Shown one piece after another: positions 16,115 through 25,470 of a stretch of DNA of 64,000 nt (positions within the stretch are counted from its first letter, which is position 1; every line of letters begins with the position of its first letter). Source of the DNA: an uncultured Pseudomonas sp. (lineage in GTDB: Bacteria > Pseudomonadota > Gammaproteobacteria > Pseudomonadales > Pseudomonadaceae); the NCBI RefSeq assembly GCF_946885955.1, contig NZ_CAMPHI010000019.1:1-64000 (forward strand), in the 5' to 3' direction. The position numbers and the translations under genes are program-made. The notes beneath the pieces were generated by a model, which saw nothing but the letters and a program-made list of their open reading frames with translations, was not told the origin of the DNA and made no database searches.

Positions 16115-17299
16115 TTACCAGCTCAGCACCGCACCCACGGCGAAGGTGTCGGTGTCTTCGGCCAAGCCACTACCGGCAGCGGCATCGATCTCGTACTGGT
16201 TGTATTCGGCGACCAGCTTGAGGTTGTCGTTGATGGTGCGGAAATAGGCGACGCCACGGGTCTCGTAGTCGGCGGCGGTACCCAGGCCGTTGCCGTCGTC
16301 CTCGGTCTTGCCGTAGGACAGCGCCACGCGGTTTTTGCCGAAGGTGTAGGAACCCTGCAGCAGATAGCCTTCGCTATCGATTTCGCGCAGCGTGGCTTCG
16401 CCGGCATTGTTGGTGAAGAACGGGTTGATGCCTTCGGCCTGGAAGCCCGACGCGGTCAGCGAGACGCCACCCATCTTCGCCTGCACGCCGTAGCCGAGCC
16501 CCTGGGAGGTCACGCTGTCGACCGTGTCGTCGGTGTTTTCCGAGGTCTGGTAGGCGCCGTTGAGCCAGGAATAGATGGTCGCGCCGCCGAGGTCGAACTG
16601 GTAGCTGACCTCCGACTCGAAGCGCGGCTCTTCCTGGTAGGACTTGCCGACCGCGCTGTCGTCGTTGGTGTCCACCGGGTCCATGATGCCGACGGCGAAA
16701 CGCAGGCCTTCGGCCAGGTTGTTGTTGCGGTAGGTGATCTGCGAAGTCGGGAACGGATAGGGATAGCCGGTGCCGATATTGCCGAAGGACACGCCGGTGC
16801 CGTCGACCAGGCCCAGGGTATCGCTGACGTTGCCGTAGCCGGCGAGCATCTCGTCAAGGAAGATATTCGAGCGCGAGAACAGGCCGAAGTCCTTACCCAC
16901 CAGCACTTCGCCCCACTCCGGCGACGCCACGGTACCGTAGAACTGACGCACGTCGATGGCGGTGCTGGTGCCGTTGGTTTCGCTGTCGTTGATCGTCACC
17001 CAGAAGGACGAACGGCCGCCGAGTTTCAGGTCGTCGACCTGCTTGCCGAAGTTGAAGCCGATCCAGTTCGGCAGAAAGCCCATTTTCACCCGTGCCTGAC
17101 GGCGGTCGAATTGCTCGCCCTCGCGGTCGACGTCGCTGTTCACATAAAAGGCGTTGATATAGCCGTCGGTGGAGAAGGTGGTGTCGTCCTGGTCGTACAG
17201 AACGATCTCGGCAGCCGCTTGCTGAGCCGTGGCCAGCGCTACGGCGGCCGTCAGGGCCAGGGGCAGGAATCGGATGTTGGCGATCTTGTTGTTGTGCAT
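16115..17299 (-). CDS. Outer membrane porin
   Basis: The protein has 394 residues, a signal peptide (MHNNKIANIRFLPLALTAAV...QQAAA) and many alternating beta-strands. It ends in VGAVLSW, with an aromatic terminal residue as expected for a beta-barrel. It begins after the signal with EIVLYDQDDTTFSTDGYINAF and has the general porin features WIGFNFGKQVDDLKL and WGEVLVGKDFGLFSR. The substrate cannot be read from sequence. A half-site CTTTGG with the same gctgctttgg flank as ahead of pedF and pqqF lies about 105 bp upstream (17402-17411), so it could belong to the alcohol-oxidation regulon. The 290-base gap to pqqF holds no other feature I can support. Confidence 0.85.
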   Translation of the reverse strand: MHNNKIANIRFLPLALTAAVALATAQQAAAEIVLYDQDDTTFSTDGYINAFYVNSDVDREGEQFDRRQARVKMGFLPNWIGFNFGKQVDDLKLGGRSSFWVTINDSETNGTSTAIDVRQFYGTVASPEWGEVLVGKDFGLFSRSNIFLDEMLAGYGNVSDTLGLVDGTGVSFGNIGTGYPYPFPTSQITYRNNNLAEGLRFAVGIMDPVDTNDDSAVGKSYQEEPRFESEVSYQFDLGGATIYSWLNGAYQTSENTDDTVDSVTSQGLGYGVQAKMGGVSLTASGFQAEGINPFFTNNAGEATLREIDSEGYLLQGSYTFGKNRVALSYGKTEDDGNGLGTAADYETRGVAYFRTINDNLKLVAEYNQYEIDAAAGSGLAEDTDTFAVGAVLSW

Positions 17300-17589
17300 A
17301 TCACTCTCCGCTTGAGGGGGTCGACCGTCGGGTAGTCGGTTCGGAGGCGATTATCGAAAAGCCGCAATCCCGGCCATACGCTGCTATGGCAGCGATTAGC
17401 TGCTGCTTTGGCCGGACGTACAGGCGTGGGCAATTAGGCGTAGTACCTGGGCGCAAAGGTCGTAATAAGCATGACGAGGCGCAATCGAATGCGCCCGCTA
17501 TCGATACCGGGCAATCAGGGCGAGAGAGGGGTAGAAGCTGGGATAGCAACTGGGATGGGAGCGCAGATTGGCGCCGATACAGCAGCCGG

Positions 17590-20121
17590 TCAGTACGGTG
17601 CCGACCAGTCCGCATTGGGCTGGGTGGCATTGGCCAGCACGTGCCAACCGCCCTGCGCCAGGCTCAGCTGGCGTTGGCAACGCAGCAGATCGCTGCGGGT
17701 AATGGTCGCCAGCGCCTGTTGCAGCGCCGCGTCATGCTGTTCGGGCAGACCGGCCAGATGGTCGTTCCAGCGCTGTTCAGCGAACTCAGCCGAGTTCGCG
17801 ACCTGCAATTGACGACGCAATTCACCGCTCGCGTCGCGCAGGCTCCGCTCGTCCAAGGCCGCCAGGCGTTCGCCCTGGGCCCGTAGAAAGGCTTCTATAT
17901 GCGCAAGAATCTGCGCCGGCGAAGCCTGCGGCGATTGCACCGCAAACAGAATGCCGCGGCGTTCCTCGACCTGGCGGAAGCCGCAGAATACCGCGTAGCC
18001 CAGCTGCAGTTCGCTGCGCAAACGCTGGAAGAATGGCCCTTGGTAAAGCTGCGCGAGCAAGCGCCAGCCCGCTTCATTCGCCGCATCCGCCGCGGGCTGT
18101 GGGCAAAACAACAGCAGCACCGAGTCCTCGCAGCGGATAGCCGCGTCGCGCCAATATCGGCCCGCGCTCGGCTCGCCGTTCGGTTCGCCCTCGGCTAACG
18201 GCGACACGCTGGCGAACAGCTGTTCGATCTGGCTTTGCCCCGCCGCTTCGAGCCCCACGCCCAGGCCTTCGAATCGCGCCCGCCGATAGCTCTCGCGCAG
18301 GCCCTGGGGCGTCGGCTGGGCACAATCGCCAGGCGCCCTGAACAACTCGGGCAAGCACCGCAACAATTGACGGAAAGCCATTTCAGTCGCTTCCTGCGCC
18401 GCCTCCTCACGGGCTTGACCTGCGCTTTGTCGCCAGGCCTCGGCGGACGGCTCGAGCAATAGCGGCAATGCTTCGCCCAGCACCCGCGGCAACAGCGCCG
18501 CCGCCCCCCGTAGCGACAGCTGCCAGGCATCCGCCAGCAGAGTGATCTTCAGCACCACGCCGACTTCGCTCGCATCGGCCTCGAGGGCACGCAAAGCGAC
18601 GTGAAACAGCGCTTGCAAGGGCGCAACGGCAATCCGTTCGGCGAACCGACAACGCCAATGCAATACGCCCTGCCCGCTGCTATCGCCCTTCGGCGCTGGC
18701 AACCAACGCAATTGCGTCGGCATGGCGATGGCGCTTCGCGGCACCGTGCCTGCCTGCATAAATAGATTGGCCGGCGGCAGTTGCCAGGCCCAGGTCCGCG
18801 GCGCGGCCACCAGCGGCGCTTCGCGGCGCATCTGCAAGGCAAAGCCTGCAGCCGGCCAATCGGGCATGGCCGCGCTATCGGCGAACAGCTGAATGCACCG
18901 CGAGGCCTGGCGCATTTGCGTCAACAATGCCGCGACTGCAACCGGCGACGGCGCCGAAATCGGCGTCTCGCCCAGCGCCAGGCTCGCCTGCCAACAACGC
19001 GCCAGGGCCAGAGGCGGCAAAGTGTTCAACCAGCATTGCCGAACCTTGCGGTAGCGCTCATGCAACCCGCCCAGCTCGGCGTCGGCGAAAAAATCCAGCC
19101 AGGCCAATAGCGCCTGCATCGTAGTGGCCTGGGCCATGGGCGAAGGTTCGACCCCGGCAAAACTCAGCAGCAACAGGCTCTGCCCGGCGTAGTTGTAGAT
19201 CACCTCGCTCTTCAAGCCCTGACACAGCCCGGCTTCGCGCAGACCGGCGAGCAAGCCACCGGGCGTCTCGCTACCCAGCCAGGCCTGAAGAAACTCCACG
19301 GCTTGCGCCATGCCCGGCTGCGCCCACTCCAGGGCGAACGCCAGATGCAATACCGGCCCTCCCGCGCCCAGGTGCATCCGCAACTGCCGGGCCTGCAGCG
19401 GCAGCAAAGGCAGCGCCGGCGACTGTCGCTGCCGGGCCCCGGGCGACAATACATCGGCATGCTGGCGCGCCAGCGCGAACAACTGATCGACCGGCTGCTC
19501 GCCGACCAGCAGCAAGGACAGCTGCCCGGCCTGGTAAAAGCGTCGATGGAACGCCAGCAGCGCCTGCTGGAATGCCGCCTGCTCGACCGCCAGGGTATCC
19601 CGGTTGCCCGCCTGAAACGCCGCGCAACGATGCCCTGTCGGCAGCGCCTGAGCGAGCGCCACCGCGACCAGGGTATCGGCGTCCTGACTGCGGGCGAGAA
19701 ATTCGGCGTGCACCACCTCGCGCTCGCGCAATTGCGCGCATGGGTCGAGCAAAGGGTTGGCCAGCATATCCAGCATGCGCGCCAGCGCCTCTCCCAGTCG
19801 CTCGGCCGGCACCTCACAGAAATATTCGGTATGCCGCGCCTGGGTCGAGGCGTTCACCTGCCCGCCGCAGCTCTGGACGAAGGCCATCAAACCGTCCTCG
19901 ACGGCAAAGCCGCGGCTACCGAGAAACAGCAGATGTTCGAGAAAATGGGCCAGGCCCGGATAGTCCTCCGGCTCGTCATGGCTGCCCGCTGCAACCCGCA
20001 CGCTGATCGCCGCCTTGCCCGCTCCCGCCCGACTGATCGCAGCCACCTGCAAGCCGTTGCCCAGCAGCCGAAATTCGGGCTGGGGCATAGCGACAAGCGG
20101 GCTGTTGTTGGCGGCAGGCAT
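17590..20121 (-). CDS. pqqF: PQQ biosynthesis zinc peptidase PqqF
   Basis: This 843-residue M16 (insulinase/pitrilysin) peptidase has the inverted zinc motif H59-F-L-E-H63 in GLAHFLEHLLFLGSRGF and the downstream glutamate region REREVVHAEF. The length and two-halves layout fit PqqF, which helps cleave the PqqA peptide during PQQ synthesis. The start at 20121 (MPAANNSPL) precedes the domain closely; a longer frame to 20301 begins with low-complexity sequence and is rejected. The paired CTTTGG/CCAAAG motif lies 60-100 bp upstream. In Pseudomonas pqqF often lies apart from pqqABCDE, as here. Confidence 0.88.
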   Translation of the reverse strand: MPAANNSPLVAMPQPEFRLLGNGLQVAAISRAGAGKAAISVRVAAGSHDEPEDYPGLAHFLEHLLFLGSRGFAVEDGLMAFVQSCGGQVNASTQARHTEYFCEVPAERLGEALARMLDMLANPLLDPCAQLREREVVHAEFLARSQDADTLVAVALAQALPTGHRCAAFQAGNRDTLAVEQAAFQQALLAFHRRFYQAGQLSLLLVGEQPVDQLFALARQHADVLSPGARQRQSPALPLLPLQARQLRMHLGAGGPVLHLAFALEWAQPGMAQAVEFLQAWLGSETPGGLLAGLREAGLCQGLKSEVIYNYAGQSLLLLSFAGVEPSPMAQATTMQALLAWLDFFADAELGGLHERYRKVRQCWLNTLPPLALARCWQASLALGETPISAPSPVAVAALLTQMRQASRCIQLFADSAAMPDWPAAGFALQMRREAPLVAAPRTWAWQLPPANLFMQAGTVPRSAIAMPTQLRWLPAPKGDSSGQGVLHWRCRFAERIAVAPLQALFHVALRALEADASEVGVVLKITLLADAWQLSLRGAAALLPRVLGEALPLLLEPSAEAWRQSAGQAREEAAQEATEMAFRQLLRCLPELFRAPGDCAQPTPQGLRESYRRARFEGLGVGLEAAGQSQIEQLFASVSPLAEGEPNGEPSAGRYWRDAAIRCEDSVLLLFCPQPAADAANEAGWRLLAQLYQGPFFQRLRSELQLGYAVFCGFRQVEERRGILFAVQSPQASPAQILAHIEAFLRAQGERLAALDERSLRDASGELRRQLQVANSAEFAEQRWNDHLAGLPEQHDAALQQALATITRSDLLRCQRQLSLAQGGWHVLANATQPNADWSAPY

Positions 20122-20182
20122 GGCGAGATGGACCTTTGACGGATTCCGGCAGCTCAGCATCGAACAATCGCTGCCGCCCGGC

Positions 20183-20222
20183 AATGCTGCTTTGGCACCA
20201 GCAGCCTTGCTACCAAAGTAGC
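20183..20222 (-). promoter_or_regulatory. Putative AgmR-type paired operator ahead of pqqF
   Basis: On the plus strand CTTTGG at 20190-20195 and CCAAAG at 20213-20218 are 23 bp apart. The flank aatgctgctttgg is identical to that at 4023-4035 ahead of pedF, and gctactttggtagc surrounds the other half. Confidence 0.5.
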
Positions 20223-20708
20223 TAAGCGGCGAAGCGGCAACTGCGCCTGTCGATGACGCGCTTCTCGAGCGAGAGAGGTTTGGACTTACCCATTGTTTCA
20301 AGTTGCCTGATTCAGACCGACCATTTGTCGAATGAAACGGAATTCCGATTCACCATCATCGCCGGCTACCCCTGTCCGCCGGCCCCTTCTCGGGCGTTCG
20401 CACTCGCGCGTTTTCACCGCCAACAATCGCTTGATGGAAGCCGTTCCCGCGACCTTGGAGGTGCCATGTCGGCCCAGGTGTTTTCGCCCAGGCGGGCCGC
20501 CACTGCGCTGTCAATTCCGCAATGATTGGCCCCGTTGACGGGCTATGCATAAAGGTTCCAAGCCCTTGGGAATGAGCGACGGGTGAACGGTCCAATTCAG
20601 CCATGGACGATCAACTCGACAACTCGATGAAGCTGACAGCCGATCAGCCCTCGCCTCGTCTGCCCGACCTCCCTTAACGCATCTGGTCACGTACCAGAAG
20701 GATCTGCC
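20223..20708. other. Intergenic region between pqqF and the lipid operon
   Basis: This 486-base stretch has no convincing gene. The short frames here lack ribosome sites or known families. An imperfect palindrome ttccaagcccttgggaa lies at 20556-20572 and could be an operator for the operon that starts at 20709. No clear -35/-10 pair is visible. Confidence 0.4.
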
Positions 20709-21488
20709 ATGCGTCCGCACGTATTCCTGTTGTCCGCGATGTTTTTCCTGCCCTGGACAGCCCAGGCCGCAACCGCCGAACAAGCCGAACAAGTGGCGAA
20801 ACGCGCAGATGAAAACCTGCACCACTACGGCGACATGCGGGTGAACCTGGAGATGCAGCTGATCAGCCCCAGCGGCGCAACCGCAAGCCGCGAGCTGCGC
20901 GTGCGCAGCCGCGAAGCCGGGGATGACCGCGACCAGACCCTGATGGTGTTCGAAACCCCACGCGACGTCGCCGGCTCGGGCCTGCTGTCATACAACCGGG
21001 CGACCGGCGAAGACCAGCAGTGGCTGTATCTGCCCAGTCTCAAGCGCATCAAGCAGATCGGTGCGCGCAACAAGTCCGGGCCCTTCATGGGGTCCGAATT
21101 TGCCTACGAAGACATAGTCACGCCGTTCTGGCAGAAATTCAGCTACCGCGATCTGACCGAGACGGAACTGGACGGCATGCCCAGCTACCGCCTGGAACGC
21201 ATCCCCAAGGATCAGCACTCGGGCTATGCCCGCCAGCTGGTATGGATCGACAAGGCGCAGCATCTGATCCGGCGCATCGACTATTTCGACCGGCGCAACA
21301 GCCTGCTCAAGACCTATACCGCCGCGGACTTCCAGCAGTACCCGGGCGATAACTGGCGGCCTGGGGAAATGCTCATGGTCAACCATCAGACCGGCAAGCA
21401 GACGCGCCTGCTGTGGCGCGATTACCGCTTCGATACCGGTCTGACGGCCGCCGATTTCAGCCAGAACGCCTTGCTGCGGGTGCGTTGA
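20709..21488 (+). CDS. LolA-like outer membrane lipoprotein-sorting protein
   Basis: This first gene of the ten-gene operon encodes 259 residues with a signal peptide (MRPHVFLLSAMFFLPWTAQA). The mature protein belongs to the LolA/LolB-like 'outer membrane lipoprotein-sorting' family that accompanies MMPL/RND exporters. Typical segments are LMVFETPRDVAGSGLLSY, EDQQWLYLPSLKRIK and SGPFMGSEFAYEDI. Such proteins form an open beta-barrel half-pipe that carries lipids across the periplasm. Here it probably receives the product of the operon from the RND protein. The start follows agaaggatctgcc. It is separated by 2 bp from the next gene. Confidence 0.85.
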   Translation: MRPHVFLLSAMFFLPWTAQAATAEQAEQVAKRADENLHHYGDMRVNLEMQLISPSGATASRELRVRSREAGDDRDQTLMVFETPRDVAGSGLLSYNRATGEDQQWLYLPSLKRIKQIGARNKSGPFMGSEFAYEDIVTPFWQKFSYRDLTETELDGMPSYRLERIPKDQHSGYARQLVWIDKAQHLIRRIDYFDRRNSLLKTYTAADFQQYPGDNWRPGEMLMVNHQTGKQTRLLWRDYRFDTGLTAADFSQNALLRVR

Positions 21489-21490
21489 AC

Positions 21491-22780
21491 ATGGTCGAGC
21501 ACATGTCCCCCCGCCTCTGGCCCCTGGGGTTGGCGGCCAGCCTGATCGCCAGCCTGCCGGCCCAGGCATTGCAACAGCGCCATGAGCTGGGCCTGGAAAC
21601 CTGGCAGTTCTCCGAACCAGGTGCCCAGGGCCAGGCCCGCACGAACGCCTCGGTGAGCCTGCGCAGCGAGTTCTGGCACGACCTCGATAATGGCCGCGAG
21701 CGCCTGGTGCTGGTGCCGTTCGTGCGCGGCGACCTGCACGATGGGCGGCGCAGCCATTTCGATCTGCGCGAGGCCAGTTGGGACCACCGCGGCGACGATT
21801 TCGAGTTGCGTGCGGGCATCCACCAGGTGTTCTGGGGGGTGACCGAAGGCGTGCACCTGGTCGACATCATCAACCAGACCGACCAGGTGGAAAGCCTGGA
21901 TGGCGAAGAGAAACTCGGCCAGCCGATGATCAACCTGAGCGTCGAGCGCGGCCAGCAGTTGCTTGACCTGTTTCTTCTCGTCGGCGCCCGCGAACGGCGC
22001 TTTCCCGGTGCCGATGGGCGCCTGCGTCTGCCGCTGGTGGTCGACGAGGACCTGACCCGCTACGAGTCCGCCCGGGAGGACCGCCGCCTCGATCTGGCCG
22101 CACGCTGGCAGCTCAACCTGGCGAGCCTGCGCCTGGGTGTCAGCGGCTTCTCCGGCACCGCCCGCGAACCGCAATTGCGCCCGGTCATCGACCTCGCCCA
22201 GGTGCGCTTCAGCGACGGCCGCGCGGTCGGCTTCGCCCCCGGTTACCAGCCGCTGCTGGCAGCGTGTTACCCGCTGATCGAGCAATTTGGCGTGGACCTG
22301 CAGCTGACTCAGGGCGACCTGCTGTGGAAGCTCGAAGCCATCCGCCGCAACGGCGGCGAGGAAAACTTCGAGGCCGCCGATGCCGGCCTGGAATATACCC
22401 AGGTCGGCACCTTCGGCACCCGCCTGGATCTCGGCTGGTTGCTCGAATACCTCTACGACAGCCGAGGCGATCACGCCAGCACGCCTTTCCAGGACGACCT
22501 GCTGCTGGGTTGGCGCCTGGCGTTCAACGATGCGGCCAGCAGCACGCTACTGGCCAGTTTGATTCTCGACCGCCATAGCGGCGAGCGCCTGGTCAGCCTC
22601 GAAGGCCAGCACCGCTTCAGCGATGACCTGCTGCTGGAGTTGGAGCTGCGCGTTTTCGCCGGCGGTGCCGAGCGGCCGCAAAACGCCTTGGAGTTCGTCA
22701 ACGCGCCCGACACCCGACACAAGTTGCGCCCATTGCTACAGGACGATTTTCTGCGCCTGCAACTGAGCTGGTTTTTTTAA
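21491..22780 (+). CDS. Outer membrane beta-barrel protein of the lipid operon
   Basis: The protein has 429 residues, a signal peptide (RLWPLGLAASLIASLPAQA), many amphipathic strands and a C-terminal QLSWFF, the aromatic signature of outer-membrane barrels. The AGIHQVFWGVTEGVHLVDIINQTD segment resembles that of barrels found beside LolA-like and MMPL genes. No enzyme motif is seen. A role as outer-membrane acceptor or channel for the exported lipid is inferred from context. The start may be 21491 (ATG) or the ATG at 21503. A 60-base gap separates it from the RND gene. Confidence 0.75.
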   Translation: MVEHMSPRLWPLGLAASLIASLPAQALQQRHELGLETWQFSEPGAQGQARTNASVSLRSEFWHDLDNGRERLVLVPFVRGDLHDGRRSHFDLREASWDHRGDDFELRAGIHQVFWGVTEGVHLVDIINQTDQVESLDGEEKLGQPMINLSVERGQQLLDLFLLVGARERRFPGADGRLRLPLVVDEDLTRYESAREDRRLDLAARWQLNLASLRLGVSGFSGTAREPQLRPVIDLAQVRFSDGRAVGFAPGYQPLLAACYPLIEQFGVDLQLTQGDLLWKLEAIRRNGGEENFEAADAGLEYTQVGTFGTRLDLGWLLEYLYDSRGDHASTPFQDDLLLGWRLAFNDAASSTLLASLILDRHSGERLVSLEGQHRFSDDLLLELELRVFAGGAERPQNALEFVNAPDTRHKLRPLLQDDFLRLQLSWFF

Positions 22781-22840
22781 ACGAAGTAATTACTGGAACA
22801 GCCGCGACACGCGGCACTTCGCTACCGCCAGAGGCTTGAT

Positions 22841-25297
22841 ATGAAACGATTGTCCAACGCCACCGCCATCGAGGGCCTCGCAGAGAACTGGAGCAGCCGC
22901 CAGGCCGCGCGCCTGGCCAGCGCGATAGTCGGCCACCCGCTGATCGCCATGCTGCTCGGCCTGCTGCTGGTCGCGGCCTGCGCTGTCGGCATGGGCGGCT
23001 ATCGCTATTCGTTGGATCACCGGGTGTTCTTCAGCCCGGAAAATCCCCAGCTGCAAGCCTTCGAAAAGCTGCACGAGGATTACTCGAAAACCGATACCGT
23101 GATCATCGCCCTCGCGCCCAGGTCCGGCTCGGTGTTCACTGCGCCATTTCTCGCGGTGCTGCGCGACCTGACCGAGCAGAGCTGGCAACTGCCCTATGTA
23201 CAGCGCGTCGAGTCGCTGAGCAACTTCCAGCACGTGCAGGTCGAGGGCGACAACGTCGACACCGCCGACCTGGTGGAAAATCCCGCCGCACTGAATAGCG
23301 CCGAGCTCGCCGAAATCCGCCGCATCGCCGTGAACGAGCCGTTTCTGGTCGATGCCCTGATCAACCCCGAAGGCACTGTCGCCGGCGTGCGCCTGACCTT
23401 GAACATGCCCGGTTTGAAGCAGGTCGAGGAAGTCCCCGAGGTGGTCTTCGCGATTCGCCGACTGGTCGCCGAGCTGCACCGCGAACACCCGGATATCGAC
23501 ACCCATCTGGCCGGACAGACGATCGCCAATGAGGCCTTCCCGGAGGAGTCCCAGGCCGATTTCGTGCGGGTCTGGCCCTGGTTCATGCTGACCATGATGC
23601 TGGTGCTGGCGCTGCTGTTTCGTAACGTCAAGGCGATGTTGGTAGTCGTCTCGGCCTGCCTCTTGGCGGTGTTCGCCGGCGCCGGCCTGGTGGGCTTTTT
23701 CAAGCCGGTGGTCAACGATGCGGTGGTGGTGGCGCCGATCATGATCCTGGCCCTGGCCTTCGCCGACGGCATCCACCTGGTGGTGACCTGGACCCAGGCC
23801 ATGCATGCCGGCGAGGACAAGCGCAGCGCCATGGTCCACAGCCTGCGCAGCAACATGGGCGCCATGCTCCTGACCACCCTGCTCACCGCCGCGGGTTTTC
23901 TGACCCTGCACTTCAACGACTCGCCGCCGTTCCGCATCATGGGTTACATAGTCGCCGCCGGGGTGGTCATCGCCCTGCTGCTGACCCTGTTGCTCAGCGC
24001 ACCGCTGCTGACCCTGTTGCCGGGCCATCCGCCGCGGCGCATCTGGCCGCTGATGAGCCGCGACTCGGCGCAGATGGAGCGCCTGGCGGAATTCGTCATC
24101 CGTCGCCGCCAAGCACTGCTGGTCGCCTTGCTGGTATTCGCCGGCGGGCTGATCGCCTGCGTCCCGGCCAATCGGATCAACGACGACATCGTCAAGTATT
24201 ACACCCCGGGCACGCCGTTCCGCCAGGACATGGAGTTCGTCAACGACAACCTCACCGGCATCGCCGAGATCAATTATTCGCTGCCCGCCGGCGGCCCCGA
24301 GCAGATCGTCGAACCGGCCTACCTGCGCCGTCTCGATGCCTTCGCCCACTGGCTCAAGACCCAGCCCTACGTCACTCAGGTCAACTCCCTGGTCGATGTG
24401 ATCAAGCGGGTCAATCAGGTGATGCATGGCGACGATCCGGCCTATTACCGGATTCCCGATACGCGCGAGGAAGTCGCCCAGTACCTGCTGCAGTACGAAC
24501 TGTCGCTACCCCTGGGCATGGACCTGAACTACCTGATCCGTTTCGACCGTTCCGAGTCGCGTCTGCGGGTCGCGGTCGGCAGCTCCAGCGGTCAGGCGAT
24601 CATCGGCCTGGATCGGGCCGCGCAAGCCTGGCAGCGCGATCATCTACCGGCCGCCATGCAAACCCCGGGCGCCTCGCTGTCGCTGATGTTCGCGAATATC
24701 GGCGCGCGTTCGATCGGCGGCATGTTCGTCGGCATGCTCGGCTCGCTGATCGGCGCCTCGCTGCTCGTGGTGCTGCTGTTCGGCGCCTGGCGCCACGGCC
24801 TGGCCTGCTTCATCGGCAACCTGCTGCCGATCGGCATGGCCTTCGGCGTCTGGGGTCTGTTCAACGGCAATGTCGACGTCGGCCTGACCCTGGTACTGGG
24901 CATCGCCTTCAGCGTGGTGATCGATGACACCATCCATTTCATCAGCAAATACGAGCGCGCCAGGCGCCAGGGCCTGAGCAGCGAGGATGCGGTGCGCAGC
25001 GCCTTTCGCACGGTCGGCTACGCGCTGATCACCACCAGCCTGGTACTCGGCCTGGGCTTCGCCTGGCTGGCCAATTCGAATATCCAGATCACCGTCAACA
25101 ACGCCATTGTCATCTGCCTGAGCATCGCTTTCGCCCTGCTGATGGACCTGTTCCTGCTGCCGATCCTGTTCCTCCTCACCGACAAACGCAGCATGGCCCG
25201 CGAGCCGGCAACGACGCCATCGACGCTGGATGTCCCCAGTGCGCAGGCCGATCTGCCGGCCCCGCCCACCCTGACCAAGGGGGTCCACCATGGATAG
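22841..25297 (+). CDS. MMPL/RND superfamily lipid exporter
   Basis: This 818-residue inner-membrane protein has the RND layout: TM1 (about 33-52), a large periplasmic loop, five helices (about 240-400), TM7 (about 425-443), a second loop, and five helices at about 625-785. Family motifs are VVAPIMILALAFADGIHLV and GLTLVLGIAFSVVIDDTIHFISKY, with acidic residues in TM4 and TM10 expected to carry protons. It resembles MMPL/HpnN-type lipid transporters more than drug pumps: no membrane-fusion protein gene or TolC is present, and a LolA-like carrier is encoded in the same operon. The ligand is presumably the lipid made by downstream enzymes. Confidence 0.88.
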   Translation: MKRLSNATAIEGLAENWSSRQAARLASAIVGHPLIAMLLGLLLVAACAVGMGGYRYSLDHRVFFSPENPQLQAFEKLHEDYSKTDTVIIALAPRSGSVFTAPFLAVLRDLTEQSWQLPYVQRVESLSNFQHVQVEGDNVDTADLVENPAALNSAELAEIRRIAVNEPFLVDALINPEGTVAGVRLTLNMPGLKQVEEVPEVVFAIRRLVAELHREHPDIDTHLAGQTIANEAFPEESQADFVRVWPWFMLTMMLVLALLFRNVKAMLVVVSACLLAVFAGAGLVGFFKPVVNDAVVVAPIMILALAFADGIHLVVTWTQAMHAGEDKRSAMVHSLRSNMGAMLLTTLLTAAGFLTLHFNDSPPFRIMGYIVAAGVVIALLLTLLLSAPLLTLLPGHPPRRIWPLMSRDSAQMERLAEFVIRRRQALLVALLVFAGGLIACVPANRINDDIVKYYTPGTPFRQDMEFVNDNLTGIAEINYSLPAGGPEQIVEPAYLRRLDAFAHWLKTQPYVTQVNSLVDVIKRVNQVMHGDDPAYYRIPDTREEVAQYLLQYELSLPLGMDLNYLIRFDRSESRLRVAVGSSSGQAIIGLDRAAQAWQRDHLPAAMQTPGASLSLMFANIGARSIGGMFVGMLGSLIGASLLVVLLFGAWRHGLACFIGNLLPIGMAFGVWGLFNGNVDVGLTLVLGIAFSVVIDDTIHFISKYERARRQGLSSEDAVRSAFRTVGYALITTSLVLGLGFAWLANSNIQITVNNAIVICLSIAFALLMDLFLLPILFLLTDKRSMAREPATTPSTLDVPSAQADLPAPPTLTKGVHHG

Positions 25298-25374
25298 CCG
25301 CCGCCCTTCGCTTTCGCGCCAATTACGCCCACCCGGCGTCGCCCGATCCGTCTCAGCAACATTCGCAGTTATTC

Positions 25375-25435
25375 CGGCTAACAGGGCGTTGAAAAACAAC
25401 ATGCGACGACTAGACGAGGCTGCGTTCAACGCCGC
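25375..25435. repeat. Palindromic intergenic repeat inside the operon
   Basis: ggcgttgaa at 25385-25393 pairs with ttcaacgcc at 25425-25433. The left side, ggctaacagggcgttgaaaa, repeats the sequence seen at 8539-8558. It occupies the only long gap (173 bases) in the lipid operon. Confidence 0.6.
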
Positions 25436-25470
25436 ATCGCCTAGCGCAGCAGTTTTGCAACGGCCTGCCA

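Noticed and set aside
20192..20210. TGGCAC...TTGC resembling a sigma-54 promoter
   Set aside because: Spacing between the GG and GC elements is eight bases rather than the required five, and it overlaps the better supported CTTTGG pair.
22790..24427. Minus-strand frame of 545 codons opposite the RND gene
   Set aside because: It is composed of His, Gln and Asp runs typical of antisense to membrane protein genes; no domain is seen.
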